A DNA stretch of 34,715 nt from CAYQMF01 sp964418595. Its GTDB lineage: Bacteria; Planctomycetota; UBA1135; UBA2386. The DNA lies in assembly GCA_964418595.1 (NCBI GenBank), contig CAYQMF010000068.1:1-34715 (forward strand). Reading direction: 5' to 3'. Below, piece after piece: positions 1-7,402 of the stretch. Positions within the stretch are counted from its first letter, which is position 1, and every line of letters starts with the position of its first letter. Position numbers and translations under genes: made by a program. The notes below the pieces were generated by a model. The model did no database searches, was not told where the DNA came from, and worked only from the letters and a program-made list of their open reading frames with translations.

Positions 1-598
1 CACGCAGCAGGAAGTGCATCTTGCGGATCGCGAAGTACTTGAACTCGAAGCACAGCTCCGGGCTGATGTACGAGTTGGGCTCCTGCTCGAAGGGCAGCGT
101 GATGTTGAGGCCGATGCTCTTGGCGCCGACGTCGTGGGCGCCGCGATTGGCGGCCTCCATGATCCCGGGCCCGCCGCCGGTGCAGACGACGAACTCCTTC
201 TGTCCGCCTTCGGTGCTCACCAATTGGCCGAAGCGTCGGGCCTCGTCGTAGAAGTGCGCCTTGGCCAGCACGTTCTCGGCGATGCGCATCTCACGCTGCC
301 GGACCGGATCGGTCGGCGCTTCCTTGAGCGCACTGCGCGCTGCCGTGACGCGGGCCTCGGCGTCGTCGCGCGGGACGATCCGCGTGCCGCCGAACACGAC
401 GATCGTCGAGTGGATGCCCTGGTCCTCGAAGGTCAGCTCCGGCTTGAGGAGTTCCAGCTCCAGGCGCACCGGCCGCAACTCGACGCGGCCCATGAAGTCG
501 GGGTCGATGTGTGCCTGCCGGTAGGAGGGCGATTCCCTGATGGCCCGGATGCGGTTGGCGCGCTCGGCTTCGTCGCGCTCGCGGGGAGATCTGCTCAT
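1..598 (-). CDS. LOG family protein (TIGR00730-like), 3' end outside window
   Basis: The first 199 codons are present; the gene runs off the left edge. LOG-family enzymes cleave the N-glycosidic bond of nucleoside 5'-monophosphates (cytokinin riboside phosphate in plants) or act as related nucleotide hydrolases. Visible are an N-terminal extension with the pattern ELRPVRLELELLKPEL (residues 40-55), the Rossmann start STIVVFGGTRI (64-74) and the phosphate-binding segment TGGGPGIMEAANRGA (140-154). SIGLNITLPFEQEPN (161-175) and KYFAIRKMHFLL (187-198) follow. The diagnostic PGGxGTxxE motif should lie just beyond the edge and cannot be checked. The start is the ATG at 598; no convincing Shine-Dalgarno sequence precedes it. 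It is divergent from the EboE-like gene, with 163 bp between the starts. Family assignment is firm; the true substrate is unknown. Confidence 0.9.
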   Translation of the reverse strand, partial: MSRSPRERDEAERANRIRAIRESPSYRQAHIDPDFMGRVELRPVRLELELLKPELTFEDQGIHSTIVVFGGTRIVPRDDAEARVTAARSALKEAPTDPVRQREMRIAENVLAKAHFYDEARRFGQLVSTEGGQKEFVVCTGGGPGIMEAANRGAHDVGAKSIGLNITLPFEQEPNSYISPELCFEFKYFAIRKMHFLLR

Positions 599-736
599 GA
601 CTGCGGGGACCGGCGCGCACGGCGGCGGTCGGGTTGGGTACTCGAAGCGGGACTCGGAGTATCGACCATCCCGGTCCGCGGGGTTGACCGAACGTCCCGT
701 GCCGGCGAAGAAACCGCGCGGGTTTGACCCTGGTCA

Positions 737-758
737 CCGGGTGCGGGAGGCTACCCGG
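737..758 (+). promoter_or_regulatory. Small hairpin carrying the Shine-Dalgarno of the EboE-like gene
   Basis: CCGGGT (737-742) and ACCCGG (753-758) are inverted repeats around a 10-nt loop that contains GGGAGG (745-750), a good Shine-Dalgarno sequence 11 nt before the ATG at 762. Presenting the ribosome site in a loop could aid or tune initiation. Two TTGACC hexamers (684-689 and 724-729) lie upstream, but neither has a convincing -10 element at the usual spacing. The structure is visible; a function is inference. Confidence 0.3.
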
Positions 759-761
759 CCC

Positions 762-1919
762 ATGGTCGATCGGTCCCGCCTTACCTACTGCGGCAACGTC
801 CACGCCGCGGCCGACCTGGACGCGTGGCTTCTGACCCTCGCGCGGTTCGCGGCCCCTGTCGCGGCGGCGGCCGGTGCGGCGCGACCGTTTCCTCTCGGTG
901 TGTGGTGGCCGGCGGAGGTCGCGGCACGGCTGGCCGCGGATGCGCGCGCGCGCGAGCGCGTGCGCGCGGAACTCGCGGCGCACGGTCTGCAGATCGCGAC
1001 CCTGAACGTGTTTCCGCAGGCCGACTTCCACGGCGCGCGCGTGAAGGAACGAGTCTACCGCCCCGACTGGGGGACGCCGGCGCGGCTGGCGTTCACGCTC
1101 GACGCCGCGCGGGCGGCGGCGGCGCTCTCGCCACCCGGCACCGTCCTGCCGCTGTCGACCCTCCCCCTGGGCTTCGGCGGTGGCGACCTCGTCGCGATGC
1201 GCAGCAACCTCGCGCGCGCTGCCTTCGCCCTCGCCGACTTGGAGGCCGAGACCGGAGTGCAGTGCGTGCTGGCGCTCGAGCCAGAGCCCGCGTGTCTGGT
1301 CGAGACGGTTGCCGAGGCGATCGCTTGCGTGCAGGCGGTGCGCGCGGAACACGGTGAGGTCGCCGTGCAACGGCACCTGGGCGTGTGCCTCGATCTCTGC
1401 CATCTGGCGGTCATGCACGAGGACCCGCTCATGGCACTCGCGGCCGCGGCGGCGGCCGGCGTGCCCGTGGCCAAGATCCAGGTGTCCGCGTGTCTCGAGG
1501 CCCGTGGCGAGGCCGGGCTCGATCGTCTGCTCGACCCTGCGCAACGGTGGGACGAGCCACGCTACTTGCACCAGACCACCGGGCTCCTGCCGAGCGGTGC
1601 GCGAATCCACGCCCTGGATCTCGATGAGGTGCGGGCGCGCCGCTCGGAGTTCGCCGCGGCATCCGTGGTCCGGACCCACTTCCACGTCCCCGTGTTCTGG
1701 GACGACGAAGGACCCCTGGGTTCGACGCGTGCGACGCTCACGGCCGCGCTGCGGGCGATGGGGTCGATGCGCTTACCCTTGCTGGAAGTCGAGACCTACA
1801 CTTGGCACGTGTTGCCCGGCTTCTCGGGCAAGGACGAGGACCTCATCGCGGGGCTGGCGCGCGAGGTGTCCTTCGTCCGTGGCCAGATCGATCCCGCGCC
1901 CGCCCGTCGTCCCACGTAG
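762..1919 (+). CDS. eboE: EboE-like metabolite traffic protein (xylose isomerase-like TIM barrel)
   Basis: This 385-aa protein matches the EboE pattern: N-terminal LTYCGNVH (residues 7-14), ALEPEPACLVET (171-182), HLGVCLDLCHLAV (205-217), KIQVSA (238-243), HFHVPVF (306-312) and EVETYTWHVLP (342-352). EboE proteins are sugar-isomerase-like TIM barrels of the eboABCDEF clusters, proposed to act with a prenyltransferase and a dehydroquinate-synthase-like enzyme in making or trafficking a small metabolite. No other ebo gene is in the window. The frame is open further upstream, but that part has shadow-like composition. The ATG at 762 puts the conserved LTYC motif at the N-terminus and has GGGAGG upstream. 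The stop lies 16 bp before the ABC ATPase start, so co-transcription is possible. No signal peptide; cytoplasmic. The family call is fairly sure, the activity is not. Confidence 0.78.
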   Translation: MVDRSRLTYCGNVHAAADLDAWLLTLARFAAPVAAAAGAARPFPLGVWWPAEVAARLAADARARERVRAELAAHGLQIATLNVFPQADFHGARVKERVYRPDWGTPARLAFTLDAARAAAALSPPGTVLPLSTLPLGFGGGDLVAMRSNLARAAFALADLEAETGVQCVLALEPEPACLVETVAEAIACVQAVRAEHGEVAVQRHLGVCLDLCHLAVMHEDPLMALAAAAAAGVPVAKIQVSACLEARGEAGLDRLLDPAQRWDEPRYLHQTTGLLPSGARIHALDLDEVRARRSEFAAASVVRTHFHVPVFWDDEGPLGSTRATLTAALRAMGSMRLPLLEVETYTWHVLPGFSGKDEDLIAGLAREVSFVRGQIDPAPARRPT

Positions 1920-1935
1920 AGCCCCACTCTGCCGC

Positions 1936-2601
1936 ATGATCCACGTCCGCAATCTCGCCAAAACCTACCGTCGTGGCCAGGAGTCCGTCGTCGCCTGCAG
2001 CGTGGGCCGACTCGACATCGCACCGGGTGAGCAGGTCGCCCTCGTGGGCCGATCCGGCACCGGCAAGTCGACCCTGCTCAACGTCCTGGCCGGGATCCTG
2101 CGTCCGGATCGCGGCGAGGTGACCGTCGACGGCGTCGACATCGCCGCCCTCGGCGAGTCGCAGCGCGATCGGTTCCGTGCCGAGCGCCTGGGCATGGTGT
2201 TCCAGACCTTCAACCTGCTGCAGGCCTTCTCGGCGGTCGAGAACGTCGTGCTGGGCGCGTTGTTCGCCGGCCGCAGCGCCCGCGCCATCCGCAAGCGTGC
2301 CGAGGAACTGCTCACACGGGTCGGCCTCGGTGAACGCATGCACCACACGCCGTCCGAACTCTCGGTGGGGCAGGCGCAGCGCGTCGCCATCTGCCGCGCC
2401 TTGGTCAACGAGCCGAAGCTGATCCTTGCCGACGAACCACTCGGCAACCAGGACCGTGCCACCGGGCGCGAGGTGCTGCAGCTCCTCCTGGAACTCGCGG
2501 CCGACCGCGGCAGCACGGTCGTGATGGTGACGCACGACGAGGAGAGCGCGCGCATGATGCAGCGCACCGTCGATCTCGCCGACCTGCGGGAGGCGTCGTG
2601 A
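1936..2601 (+). CDS. ABC transporter ATP-binding protein (LolD/MacB-type), possible zinc-uptake partner
   Basis: This 221-aa ATPase has Walker A GRSGTGKST (38-46), Q-loop MVFQT (87-91), a signature read as LSVGQ (142-146) instead of LSGGQ, Walker B LILADE (162-167) and a switch histidine in VTHDE near residue 200. The D-loop reads LGNQD rather than the usual SGNLD/TGNLD. Together these place it with ATPases that partner FtsX/MacB-fold permeases (LolD type). The GTGA overlap with the next gene makes the permease its clear partner. With the DUF3299 gene after that, the block resembles loci implicated in zinc acquisition. The start is the ATG at 1936, which removes a long upstream shadow extension. 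Cytoplasmic side of the inner membrane. Confidence 0.93.
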   Translation: MIHVRNLAKTYRRGQESVVACSVGRLDIAPGEQVALVGRSGTGKSTLLNVLAGILRPDRGEVTVDGVDIAALGESQRDRFRAERLGMVFQTFNLLQAFSAVENVVLGALFAGRSARAIRKRAEELLTRVGLGERMHHTPSELSVGQAQRVAICRALVNEPKLILADEPLGNQDRATGREVLQLLLELAADRGSTVVMVTHDEESARMMQRTVDLADLREAS

Positions 2602-3941
2602 ACATCCTCGGCATCAGCCTGCGCAACCTGCGCGTACGCCTCGTGTCGACCTCGCTCACCACGTTGTCGATCCTCGTGGGCACCACGCTGCTCGCGTCGC
2701 TGTGGCTGCTGATCGGCGAGACCGAGGCGCGCTACCGGGCGAGTGCGTCGGGCTTCCGCGCCATCGTCGGTCCCAAGGAAGGTGCGCCGCTCGCCCTGGT
2801 GCTGAACACGGTCTACAACCTCGGCATGAGTCCGGGGATCGTGCCGCTCTCGGTCTACCAGGAGCTGCACGGGCGCCGTGATCTGCGCTACGCGATCCCG
2901 CAGGGACGTGGCGACACCTACAAGGGGTTTCCGGTCATCGGCACGACCGACGAGATGTTCAGCAAGTTCCGCCGTGGCGAGAACGGTGAGCTGCGCATGA
3001 CGTACGGGCGCTCGTTCAACTTCTCGCACGATGAGTTCATCCAGTTCGCCGCCGATCTTGCCGCGGGCAAGGTCAAGCCGGCGACGCACGAGCACGACCA
3101 CGCGCACGCACCGGGCGAGGTCCACTACCACGCGCATCCGCACCGCGAGGCGGTGATCGGCGCCGAGGTGGCGCGCCGCGCGAACATGGGGCTCGGCAGC
3201 CTTGTCGTGCCCGTGCACGGCGCGGGGAACGAGCCCGATGCTCACGTGCACGACGAGAGCGTGTGCGAGGTGGTGGGGGTGCTCGCACCGACCGGGAGTC
3301 CGATCGACGACTGCATCTTCATCCCGTTCGCGACGTTCCTGACCATGGACAAGCACGACGCCATCCGGCCGGGTCAGGAAGCCAGTGCCGACAATGTGGC
3401 GCTGTCCGCGGTGATCTGCGAGCCGTACCGGCGGCTGGGCGAACAGCACCTGCGCTACGAGTTCCAGGGGCGGCGCGACGCCGCGGTCGCGGTCACGTGG
3501 ACGGAGATCACGGAGATGCTGCGCATCGTGGGCAATGCCACCGACGTCCTGCGCGTCGTCTCCTACCTCGTCCTCCTGGTCGCTGCCGTGTCGGTCTTGG
3601 TGGCGCTCTACAACACGATGAACGAACGCCGCCGCGAAATCGCGATCATGCGGGCGCTCGGGGCGCGGCGGGGCCAGATCCTGCGCATCATCGTGCAGGA
3701 GGCGGCGGTCATCGCGGGCGTGGGCGCCGTCCTGGGGGTCGCGGCCTGCCACGGTCTCGCCTACCTGCTGGCGGACCTGGTCAGGGCTCAGACCGGGGTG
3801 GGCGTCGACTGGGCAGCCTTCTCGCGGGACGAGCTGTGGCTTATCCTCGGCGTCATCATCCTCGGGGCCGTGGCTGGCGTGTTGCCGGCGATCAAGGCCG
3901 CCCGCACGCAAGTCGCCGACAACCTCGCGCCGACATCATGA
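2598..3941 (+). CDS. FtsX/MacB-type ABC permease with a histidine-rich extracytoplasmic loop
   Basis: The 447-aa permease has the FtsX/MacB layout. One membrane helix lies near residues 20-40, followed by a large extracytoplasmic domain (about 45-305) and three C-terminal helices (about 320-340, 368-392, 413-433). ALYNTMNERRREIAIMRALGA (336-356) is the coupling region typical of this fold. Unusually, residues 164-182 of the external domain hold eight histidines alternating with Asp, Glu and Ala, and HVHDE follows near 216-220. Such runs usually bind Zn, Ni or Cu, so metal sensing or capture is a reasonable inference. It starts with GTG inside the ATPase stop (GTGA) and ends in an ATGA overlap with the DUF3299 gene, so all three are translationally coupled. 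Lipoprotein or peptide export is the alternative role. Confidence 0.9.
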   Translation: MNILGISLRNLRVRLVSTSLTTLSILVGTTLLASLWLLIGETEARYRASASGFRAIVGPKEGAPLALVLNTVYNLGMSPGIVPLSVYQELHGRRDLRYAIPQGRGDTYKGFPVIGTTDEMFSKFRRGENGELRMTYGRSFNFSHDEFIQFAADLAAGKVKPATHEHDHAHAPGEVHYHAHPHREAVIGAEVARRANMGLGSLVVPVHGAGNEPDAHVHDESVCEVVGVLAPTGSPIDDCIFIPFATFLTMDKHDAIRPGQEASADNVALSAVICEPYRRLGEQHLRYEFQGRRDAAVAVTWTEITEMLRIVGNATDVLRVVSYLVLLVAAVSVLVALYNTMNERRREIAIMRALGARRGQILRIIVQEAAVIAGVGAVLGVAACHGLAYLLADLVRAQTGVGVDWAAFSRDELWLILGVIILGAVAGVLPAIKAARTQVADNLAPTS

Positions 3942-4693
3942 ACACCATGCGCCTTCTCGTTCCCGTCCTGCTCGCCCTGGCTGCCGAGCTCGGAGCCCAG
4001 TCCGGGGCGAACGGTCAGGTCGGTCCGGTGGTGATCCCGCCGCAGAACCCGCCCACGGGAACGCCGCCGAGCCAGGAGAAGCCGGTCGTCGTGAAGCCGG
4101 CGACCGACAAGAAGCCGGATGTCAAGGCGGATGGCGAGCCGCAGAAGGCGACCACGGACGCCAAGCCGACGACACCACCCGTGGTCGTCGAGGAGGCGCC
4201 GCCGACGCCGGCCCTGCCGAAGTCCGCCGATCCCGCCGACATCGCCGCGATGCAGAGCGCGCAGGCGATGCTGCAGGCGGAGGCGCGGCTGCGGAAGACG
4301 CTGAAAGAGGGTGGGATCGCCGGGATCGACAAGATCCTCACCTTCGAGGAGATCTCGAGCTGGCCCTACGAGGATGGCCTCAAGGGCATGCCCGAGCCGG
4401 TGAAGAAGATGGACGGCAAGGCCGTGCTGATGACGGGCTTCATGCTGCCGATCGACGAGGTGGAGAACATCAAGGAGTTCCTGCTCGTACAGTCGCTCTG
4501 GTCCTGCTGCTACGGCCAGCCGCCCGACATCAACGGCATCGTTCGCGTGGTGATGAAGGGCGACAAGCGCATCAACTACAAGTACGACCCGATCAAGGTC
4601 ACCGGGAAGTTCAAGGTGGTCGCGTCGTTCGAGGACGGCTACTGCATCGACATCTACCAGCTGGTCGCCGACGAGGTCGAAGTGATCAAGTAG
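3938..4693 (+). CDS. Exported DUF3299-domain protein
   Basis: The 251-aa protein has a signal peptide (residues 1-20, ending GA before Gln21) and a Pro/Lys/Thr-rich low-complexity linker (about 27-100). A short helical stretch comes next, then a C-terminal DUF3299 domain (about 135-250). Family hallmarks are GKAVLMTGFMLPID (160-173), the FLLVQSLWSCCYGQPPD region with paired cysteines C190 and C191, and the closing YQLVADEVEV. DUF3299 proteins are periplasmic or lipoprotein-like and often sit beside LolCD-like ABC genes. In Vibrio such a gene belongs to a zinc-regulated uptake cluster (zrg; recalled, not searched). Coupling to the His-rich permease by an ATGA overlap supports a shared extracytoplasmic metal-related job. 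The paired cysteines could bind a metal or form a disulfide. Domain call sure; function inferred. Confidence 0.85.
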   Translation: MNTMRLLVPVLLALAAELGAQSGANGQVGPVVIPPQNPPTGTPPSQEKPVVVKPATDKKPDVKADGEPQKATTDAKPTTPPVVVEEAPPTPALPKSADPADIAAMQSAQAMLQAEARLRKTLKEGGIAGIDKILTFEEISSWPYEDGLKGMPEPVKKMDGKAVLMTGFMLPIDEVENIKEFLLVQSLWSCCYGQPPDINGIVRVVMKGDKRINYKYDPIKVTGKFKVVASFEDGYCIDIYQLVADEVEVIK

Positions 4694-4701
4694 GGTCGCG
4701 C

Positions 4702-4718
4702 CGTCCCGTTCCGGGACG
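4702..4718 (+). terminator. Hairpin after the ABC/DUF3299 block
   Basis: CGTCCCG (4702-4708) and CGGGACG (4712-4718) form a perfect 7-bp stem with a 3-nt loop, starting 9 nt after the DUF3299 stop codon. There is no U-tract, so this may be a weak or factor-assisted terminator, or simply a 3'-end stabiliser. Confidence 0.45.
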
Positions 4719-4813
4719 CGGGGAGCAGCGCCGGCACCGGGTGGTGCGCGGCGCGGGGACTTTCGGGATCGCTGCGGGTCGCGTCCCGGTCGAGCCGATA
4801 AGGCGGTTGGACC

Positions 4814-6268
4814 ATGCCAGCGTCCCAGATCCATGTCGGGTTGCGTCGGATGCCGCTGGGCTTCCGGATGCTCGCCCTCCTGCTCGGCACCGCCGTGGTG
4901 GGATCGGTGCTGGTGACGTTCGAGGTGGGTGCCCGGCTCGACGCGGAGCGGAGCACGACGGCCCGTGCTCGCCTCGAATCATCGAGCACGGAGCTGGCGG
5001 CGCGGATCGCACCGCACCTCGAGAGTGGCGACGACCTCCGGATGGCGGTGGTGGCCACGGCTGCGGCCGATGTCGGCGCGGGCCGGGTCCAGGTGATCGA
5101 CCGAAGCGGCCTCGTGCGTTTCGACAGCCGAGTGGTCGACGGCGGCAAGATCGTGCCGTTGCTCGGCAGCACCGGCGCGAACTTCCGTACGCTCGATGGC
5201 GGGACCGAGGTCGAGACCATCCAGCCGTGTCGCGTGGGGCGCCGGCTGCTGGGTGAGGTGAGGATCCGCGGGGTCGCACCGGCGGGGTCGGGGTTCGCGT
5301 GGGGACTCTTCGGCCTGGTCTTCCTCACCAGCCTGTCACTCGTGAGCCTCGCCGTCGCCCTGTGCCACCACTGGTTCGCCTCGGTGCGCGAAGTGGCCGA
5401 CGTCGCGCGCGAACTCGCCCGCGGCGAGATCCAGGCGCGATGTCGCACCGACGCCGCGGGCGTCGTCGGTGACCTGCAGCGCGCGGTGATCGAGGTGGGA
5501 GACGTGATGCGTCTGGGGGTCGGCGGCGCGAAGGAGAGCGTCGTCGCGCTCGGCCTCGAACTCGTCGACCAGGTGGAACGACGCGACCACACCCCGCCCG
5601 GCCATGGCCAACGCACCGCGCGCTACGCCGCGATGCTGGCCGAGAACCTCGCGTTGCTGGAGGACGACCGTCGCGACCTCGACCTCGCGGCGCGCCTGCA
5701 CGACCTCGGCAAGGTCGCGATCCGACCGAACGTGCTGGCGAAGGTCGGCGTGCTGTCGGCGCCGGAGCGTGAGTCCCTGCGGCAGCACCCCGATCGCGGG
5801 GCGAGCTTCCTCAGCGGCGTGCCGGCCCTGCAGCGCGTGGCGCAGATCGTGCGCCACCATCACGAGAAGTACAGCGGCTCCGGGTATCCCGATGGTCTGC
5901 GCGGCGAGCGCATTCCGCTCGGCGCACGCATCCTCGCCATCGCCGATGCCTACGACGTGCTCACGACGCGCGGGATCCAGGGCGAGGCGTTGGGTTGGCA
6001 GGCGGCGCTCGATCGCCTGCGGGAGGATCGGGGCGAGCACTTCGACCCCTGGCTGTTCGATCTGTTCGAGGAGCTGATCCGTCGGAGTCCGACGCCGGAG
6101 GATTCCTCGCGAGCCGTCGTGCTCGCGCCGGTTGGCGTTGCAGCCTACAAGGCGGGCGAACCCACTGAGTTGCAGCGCGAGCTCGAGGCGTCGCAGGCGG
6201 AAGAAGACGACCTGTTCAGCTCGACCGGGTCCGAGCTCGAAGTGTTGGGGAACGACGACGAGCCATGA
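4814..6268 (+). CDS. Membrane-bound HD-GYP domain phosphodiesterase
   Basis: HD-GYP enzymes hydrolyse cyclic di-GMP or related dinucleotides. The 484-aa protein has a membrane helix near 18-36, a roughly 125-residue extracytoplasmic sensor region (about 37-160), a second helix (about 162-185) and a HAMP-like segment (186-240). The HD-GYP domain spans about 260-420. Catalytic signatures are intact: H264, HDLGK with H296/D297/K300, H325, HHH (348-350), the GYPDGL motif (357-362) and IADAYD (376-381). An acidic C-terminal tail of about 60 residues follows. The start ATG at 4814 is followed by a basic segment before the first helix. Its end overlaps the lipoprotein gene by ATGA, so the two are coupled and the lipoprotein may feed the external sensor. 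With a complete active site it is probably an active phosphodiesterase. Confidence 0.9.
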   Translation: MPASQIHVGLRRMPLGFRMLALLLGTAVVGSVLVTFEVGARLDAERSTTARARLESSSTELAARIAPHLESGDDLRMAVVATAAADVGAGRVQVIDRSGLVRFDSRVVDGGKIVPLLGSTGANFRTLDGGTEVETIQPCRVGRRLLGEVRIRGVAPAGSGFAWGLFGLVFLTSLSLVSLAVALCHHWFASVREVADVARELARGEIQARCRTDAAGVVGDLQRAVIEVGDVMRLGVGGAKESVVALGLELVDQVERRDHTPPGHGQRTARYAAMLAENLALLEDDRRDLDLAARLHDLGKVAIRPNVLAKVGVLSAPERESLRQHPDRGASFLSGVPALQRVAQIVRHHHEKYSGSGYPDGLRGERIPLGARILAIADAYDVLTTRGIQGEALGWQAALDRLREDRGEHFDPWLFDLFEELIRRSPTPEDSSRAVVLAPVGVAAYKAGEPTELQRELEASQAEEDDLFSSTGSELEVLGNDDEP

Positions 6269-7128
6269 AACGCGTGGTCCTGGGATTGAGCCTGCTCGCT
6301 GGGTGCGTGAGCCCACCGATCGACGTCTATCCTGCGGCGGCGCGTGCCGTCGACGAGGGGCAACTGTTGCGAGCTCTCGCGTACCTCGATCAGATCCCGC
6401 CGGCACACCCGCAGTACCCCGACGCCCGGATGCTGGCCCAGGCGGTCGAGCGCCGGCTCCGGCGCAGCCAGGAACTGCTGCTGCAGGGTCTCGAACTGCG
6501 TGCGCAGTGGCGCGACGAGGAGGCGTTGCACTGCTTCGAGGAGTCGCAGGCGATCTGGGCGGCGGCTGTGGGGGTCGATGCCTGGATCGAGGCGACGCGG
6601 AGTCGGATCCAGGCGGCGCGGCTCGCGAGCGCGCCGCCGGCCGCCGGCGAGATCAAGACCACCGAACCGGTGCCGACCGCGGTGGTGGAGGCCCCGCCGG
6701 GCCCGCAGCCTTCGCCCGAGGCCGAGCGACCGTCCGCAGTCGTCGACCCGGCGGAGAGCCCGGCCCAGGCGGTGGGGCCCCTGGTCCAGGTGCCGGTGCC
6801 GGCGGAGACGGGCCCCAAGCGGACACCGCAGACCCTTGCGCAGATCGAGCGCCTGATCGAGGCGGGCGACCTGCAGACGGCTCTCGACGAGCTCGACCTG
6901 TGTCTTGCGGCGAACAACGCCGACGAGGCGGTGCGGCAGCGCCTCGTGCGCGTGTTGCACCAGCGCGCGCTCCAGAGCTACGGGCGCGGTTGGCTCGACG
7001 TCGCGATCGCCGATTGGACCCGGCTCCTGGCGATCGAGGGCGCGCATCCGCAGGCTCGCAGCTTCCTGCAGGCGGCGACGGCGGAACACCAGCGTCGGAC
7101 ATCGACGCCGGCGACGCCGCCAAAGTGA
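6265..7128 (+). CDS. TPR-like lipoprotein coupled to the HD-GYP gene
   Basis: The 287-aa protein begins with a short lipoprotein signal ending LLAGC, so C14 is the likely lipidated residue. Two helical, TPR-like regions follow (about 26-120 and 190-275), the second with a clear repeat around WLDVAIADWTRLLAIEGAHP. They are joined by a Pro/Ala/Glu-rich linker (about 122-188), typical of periplasmic spacer regions. TPR modules usually mediate protein contacts. The start codon overlaps the HD-GYP stop (ATGA), so the two products are made together. I infer a periplasmic accessory of the HD-GYP sensor, but no enzymatic domain is visible. The last codons and the stop are duplicated by a 14-bp tandem repeat. 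Confidence 0.8.
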   Translation: MKRVVLGLSLLAGCVSPPIDVYPAAARAVDEGQLLRALAYLDQIPPAHPQYPDARMLAQAVERRLRRSQELLLQGLELRAQWRDEEALHCFEESQAIWAAAVGVDAWIEATRSRIQAARLASAPPAAGEIKTTEPVPTAVVEAPPGPQPSPEAERPSAVVDPAESPAQAVGPLVQVPVPAETGPKRTPQTLAQIERLIEAGDLQTALDELDLCLAANNADEAVRQRLVRVLHQRALQSYGRGWLDVAIADWTRLLAIEGAHPQARSFLQAATAEHQRRTSTPATPPK

Positions 7129-7145
7129 GGGCGCCAAAGTGAGGG
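7118..7145 (+). repeat. 14-bp tandem duplication over the lipoprotein stop codon
   Basis: CGCCAAAGTGAGGG occurs twice in tandem (7118-7131, 7132-7145), with the match continuing one base further. The first copy encodes the end of the lipoprotein and its TGA at 7126-7128. The second holds another AAG TGA in a shifted frame outside the gene. It looks like a simple replication-slippage duplication with no effect on the protein. Confidence 0.75.
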
Positions 7146-7230
7146 CAGCACGCGCGGGCGCCACGTTCGGGCATCGACGCGAGTCGCTGTTGCTCTCCCG
7201 CTAGACCCGCGCGCCGCGAGTCTGCCGCAC

Positions 7231-7398
7231 GAAAAGATGCCGGGGGGTGAACTTCGGGAAAAGGGGAAGAAGGAGAGTCAAGTTTTTACGTCCGTGGCGG
7301 ACAACCCCCGGCACATGTGCGGTTTCCGCCCGACCGACCAGACTTGACTCCGGGCGGTCGGCTCAAATATCGGGTGCTTGGGCTCCCAAGCAGTTGGG
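7231..7398 (-). ncRNA. Candidate structured small RNA in the gap between convergent genes
   Basis: The 299-bp gap 7129-7427 holds no plausible gene but much structure, read here on the minus strand from about 7396 downward. First is a hairpin with 7-bp arms, 7392-7386 with 7381-7375. Next is a stem 7357-7351 with 7332-7326, whose loop carries GAGTCAAGT. The largest hairpin closes with a 9-bp stem 7313-7305 with 7246-7238. It encloses a small hairpin (GTCCG/CGGAC, 7302-7290), the sequence ACTTGACTC (7283-7275) and a pyrimidine run CTCCTTCTTCCCC. The two 9-nt loop sequences (7350-7342 and 7283-7275) are perfectly complementary, giving a loop-loop pseudoknot. The last stem is followed by TCTTTTC (7237-7231), resembling an intrinsic terminator. 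A -35/-10 pair sits just upstream. I recognise no known RNA family. A processed 3' UTR of the hydantoinase mRNA is the alternative. Confidence 0.5.
7375..7392 (-). terminator. Hairpin downstream of the hydantoinase A gene
   Basis: TGCTTGG (7375-7381) and CCAAGCA (7386-7392) form a perfect 7-bp stem with a GCTC tetraloop, 36 bp past the stop of the minus-strand hydantoinase gene. On that strand it is followed by CCCGATATTT, a modest T-rich tail. It may end the hydantoinase transcript, or be the 5' hairpin of the proposed small RNA. Confidence 0.35.
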
Positions 7399-7402
7399 CC
7401 GC

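Noticed and set aside
540..761. A 74-residue N-terminal extension for the EboE-like gene
   Set aside because: It has no family match, begins inside the LOG gene, and the ATG at 762 has GGGAGG upstream and gives the expected N-terminus.
4787..4802. GCCGATAA before the HD-GYP gene, resembling a flagellar sigma-28 -10 element
   Set aside because: No TAAA-type -35 element at the proper spacing, and no motility genes in the window.
7311..7320. GCACATGTGC, a perfect 10-bp palindrome, as a regulator site
   Set aside because: It lies inside the proposed small RNA, not upstream of a protein gene, and the closing stem uses part of it.
7231..7398. tRNA, SRP, 6S, tmRNA or RNase P RNA as identity of the structured region
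   Set aside because: No cloverleaf, T-loop, CCA end, SRP tetraloop, 6S central bubble or RNase P consensus could be found by eye.
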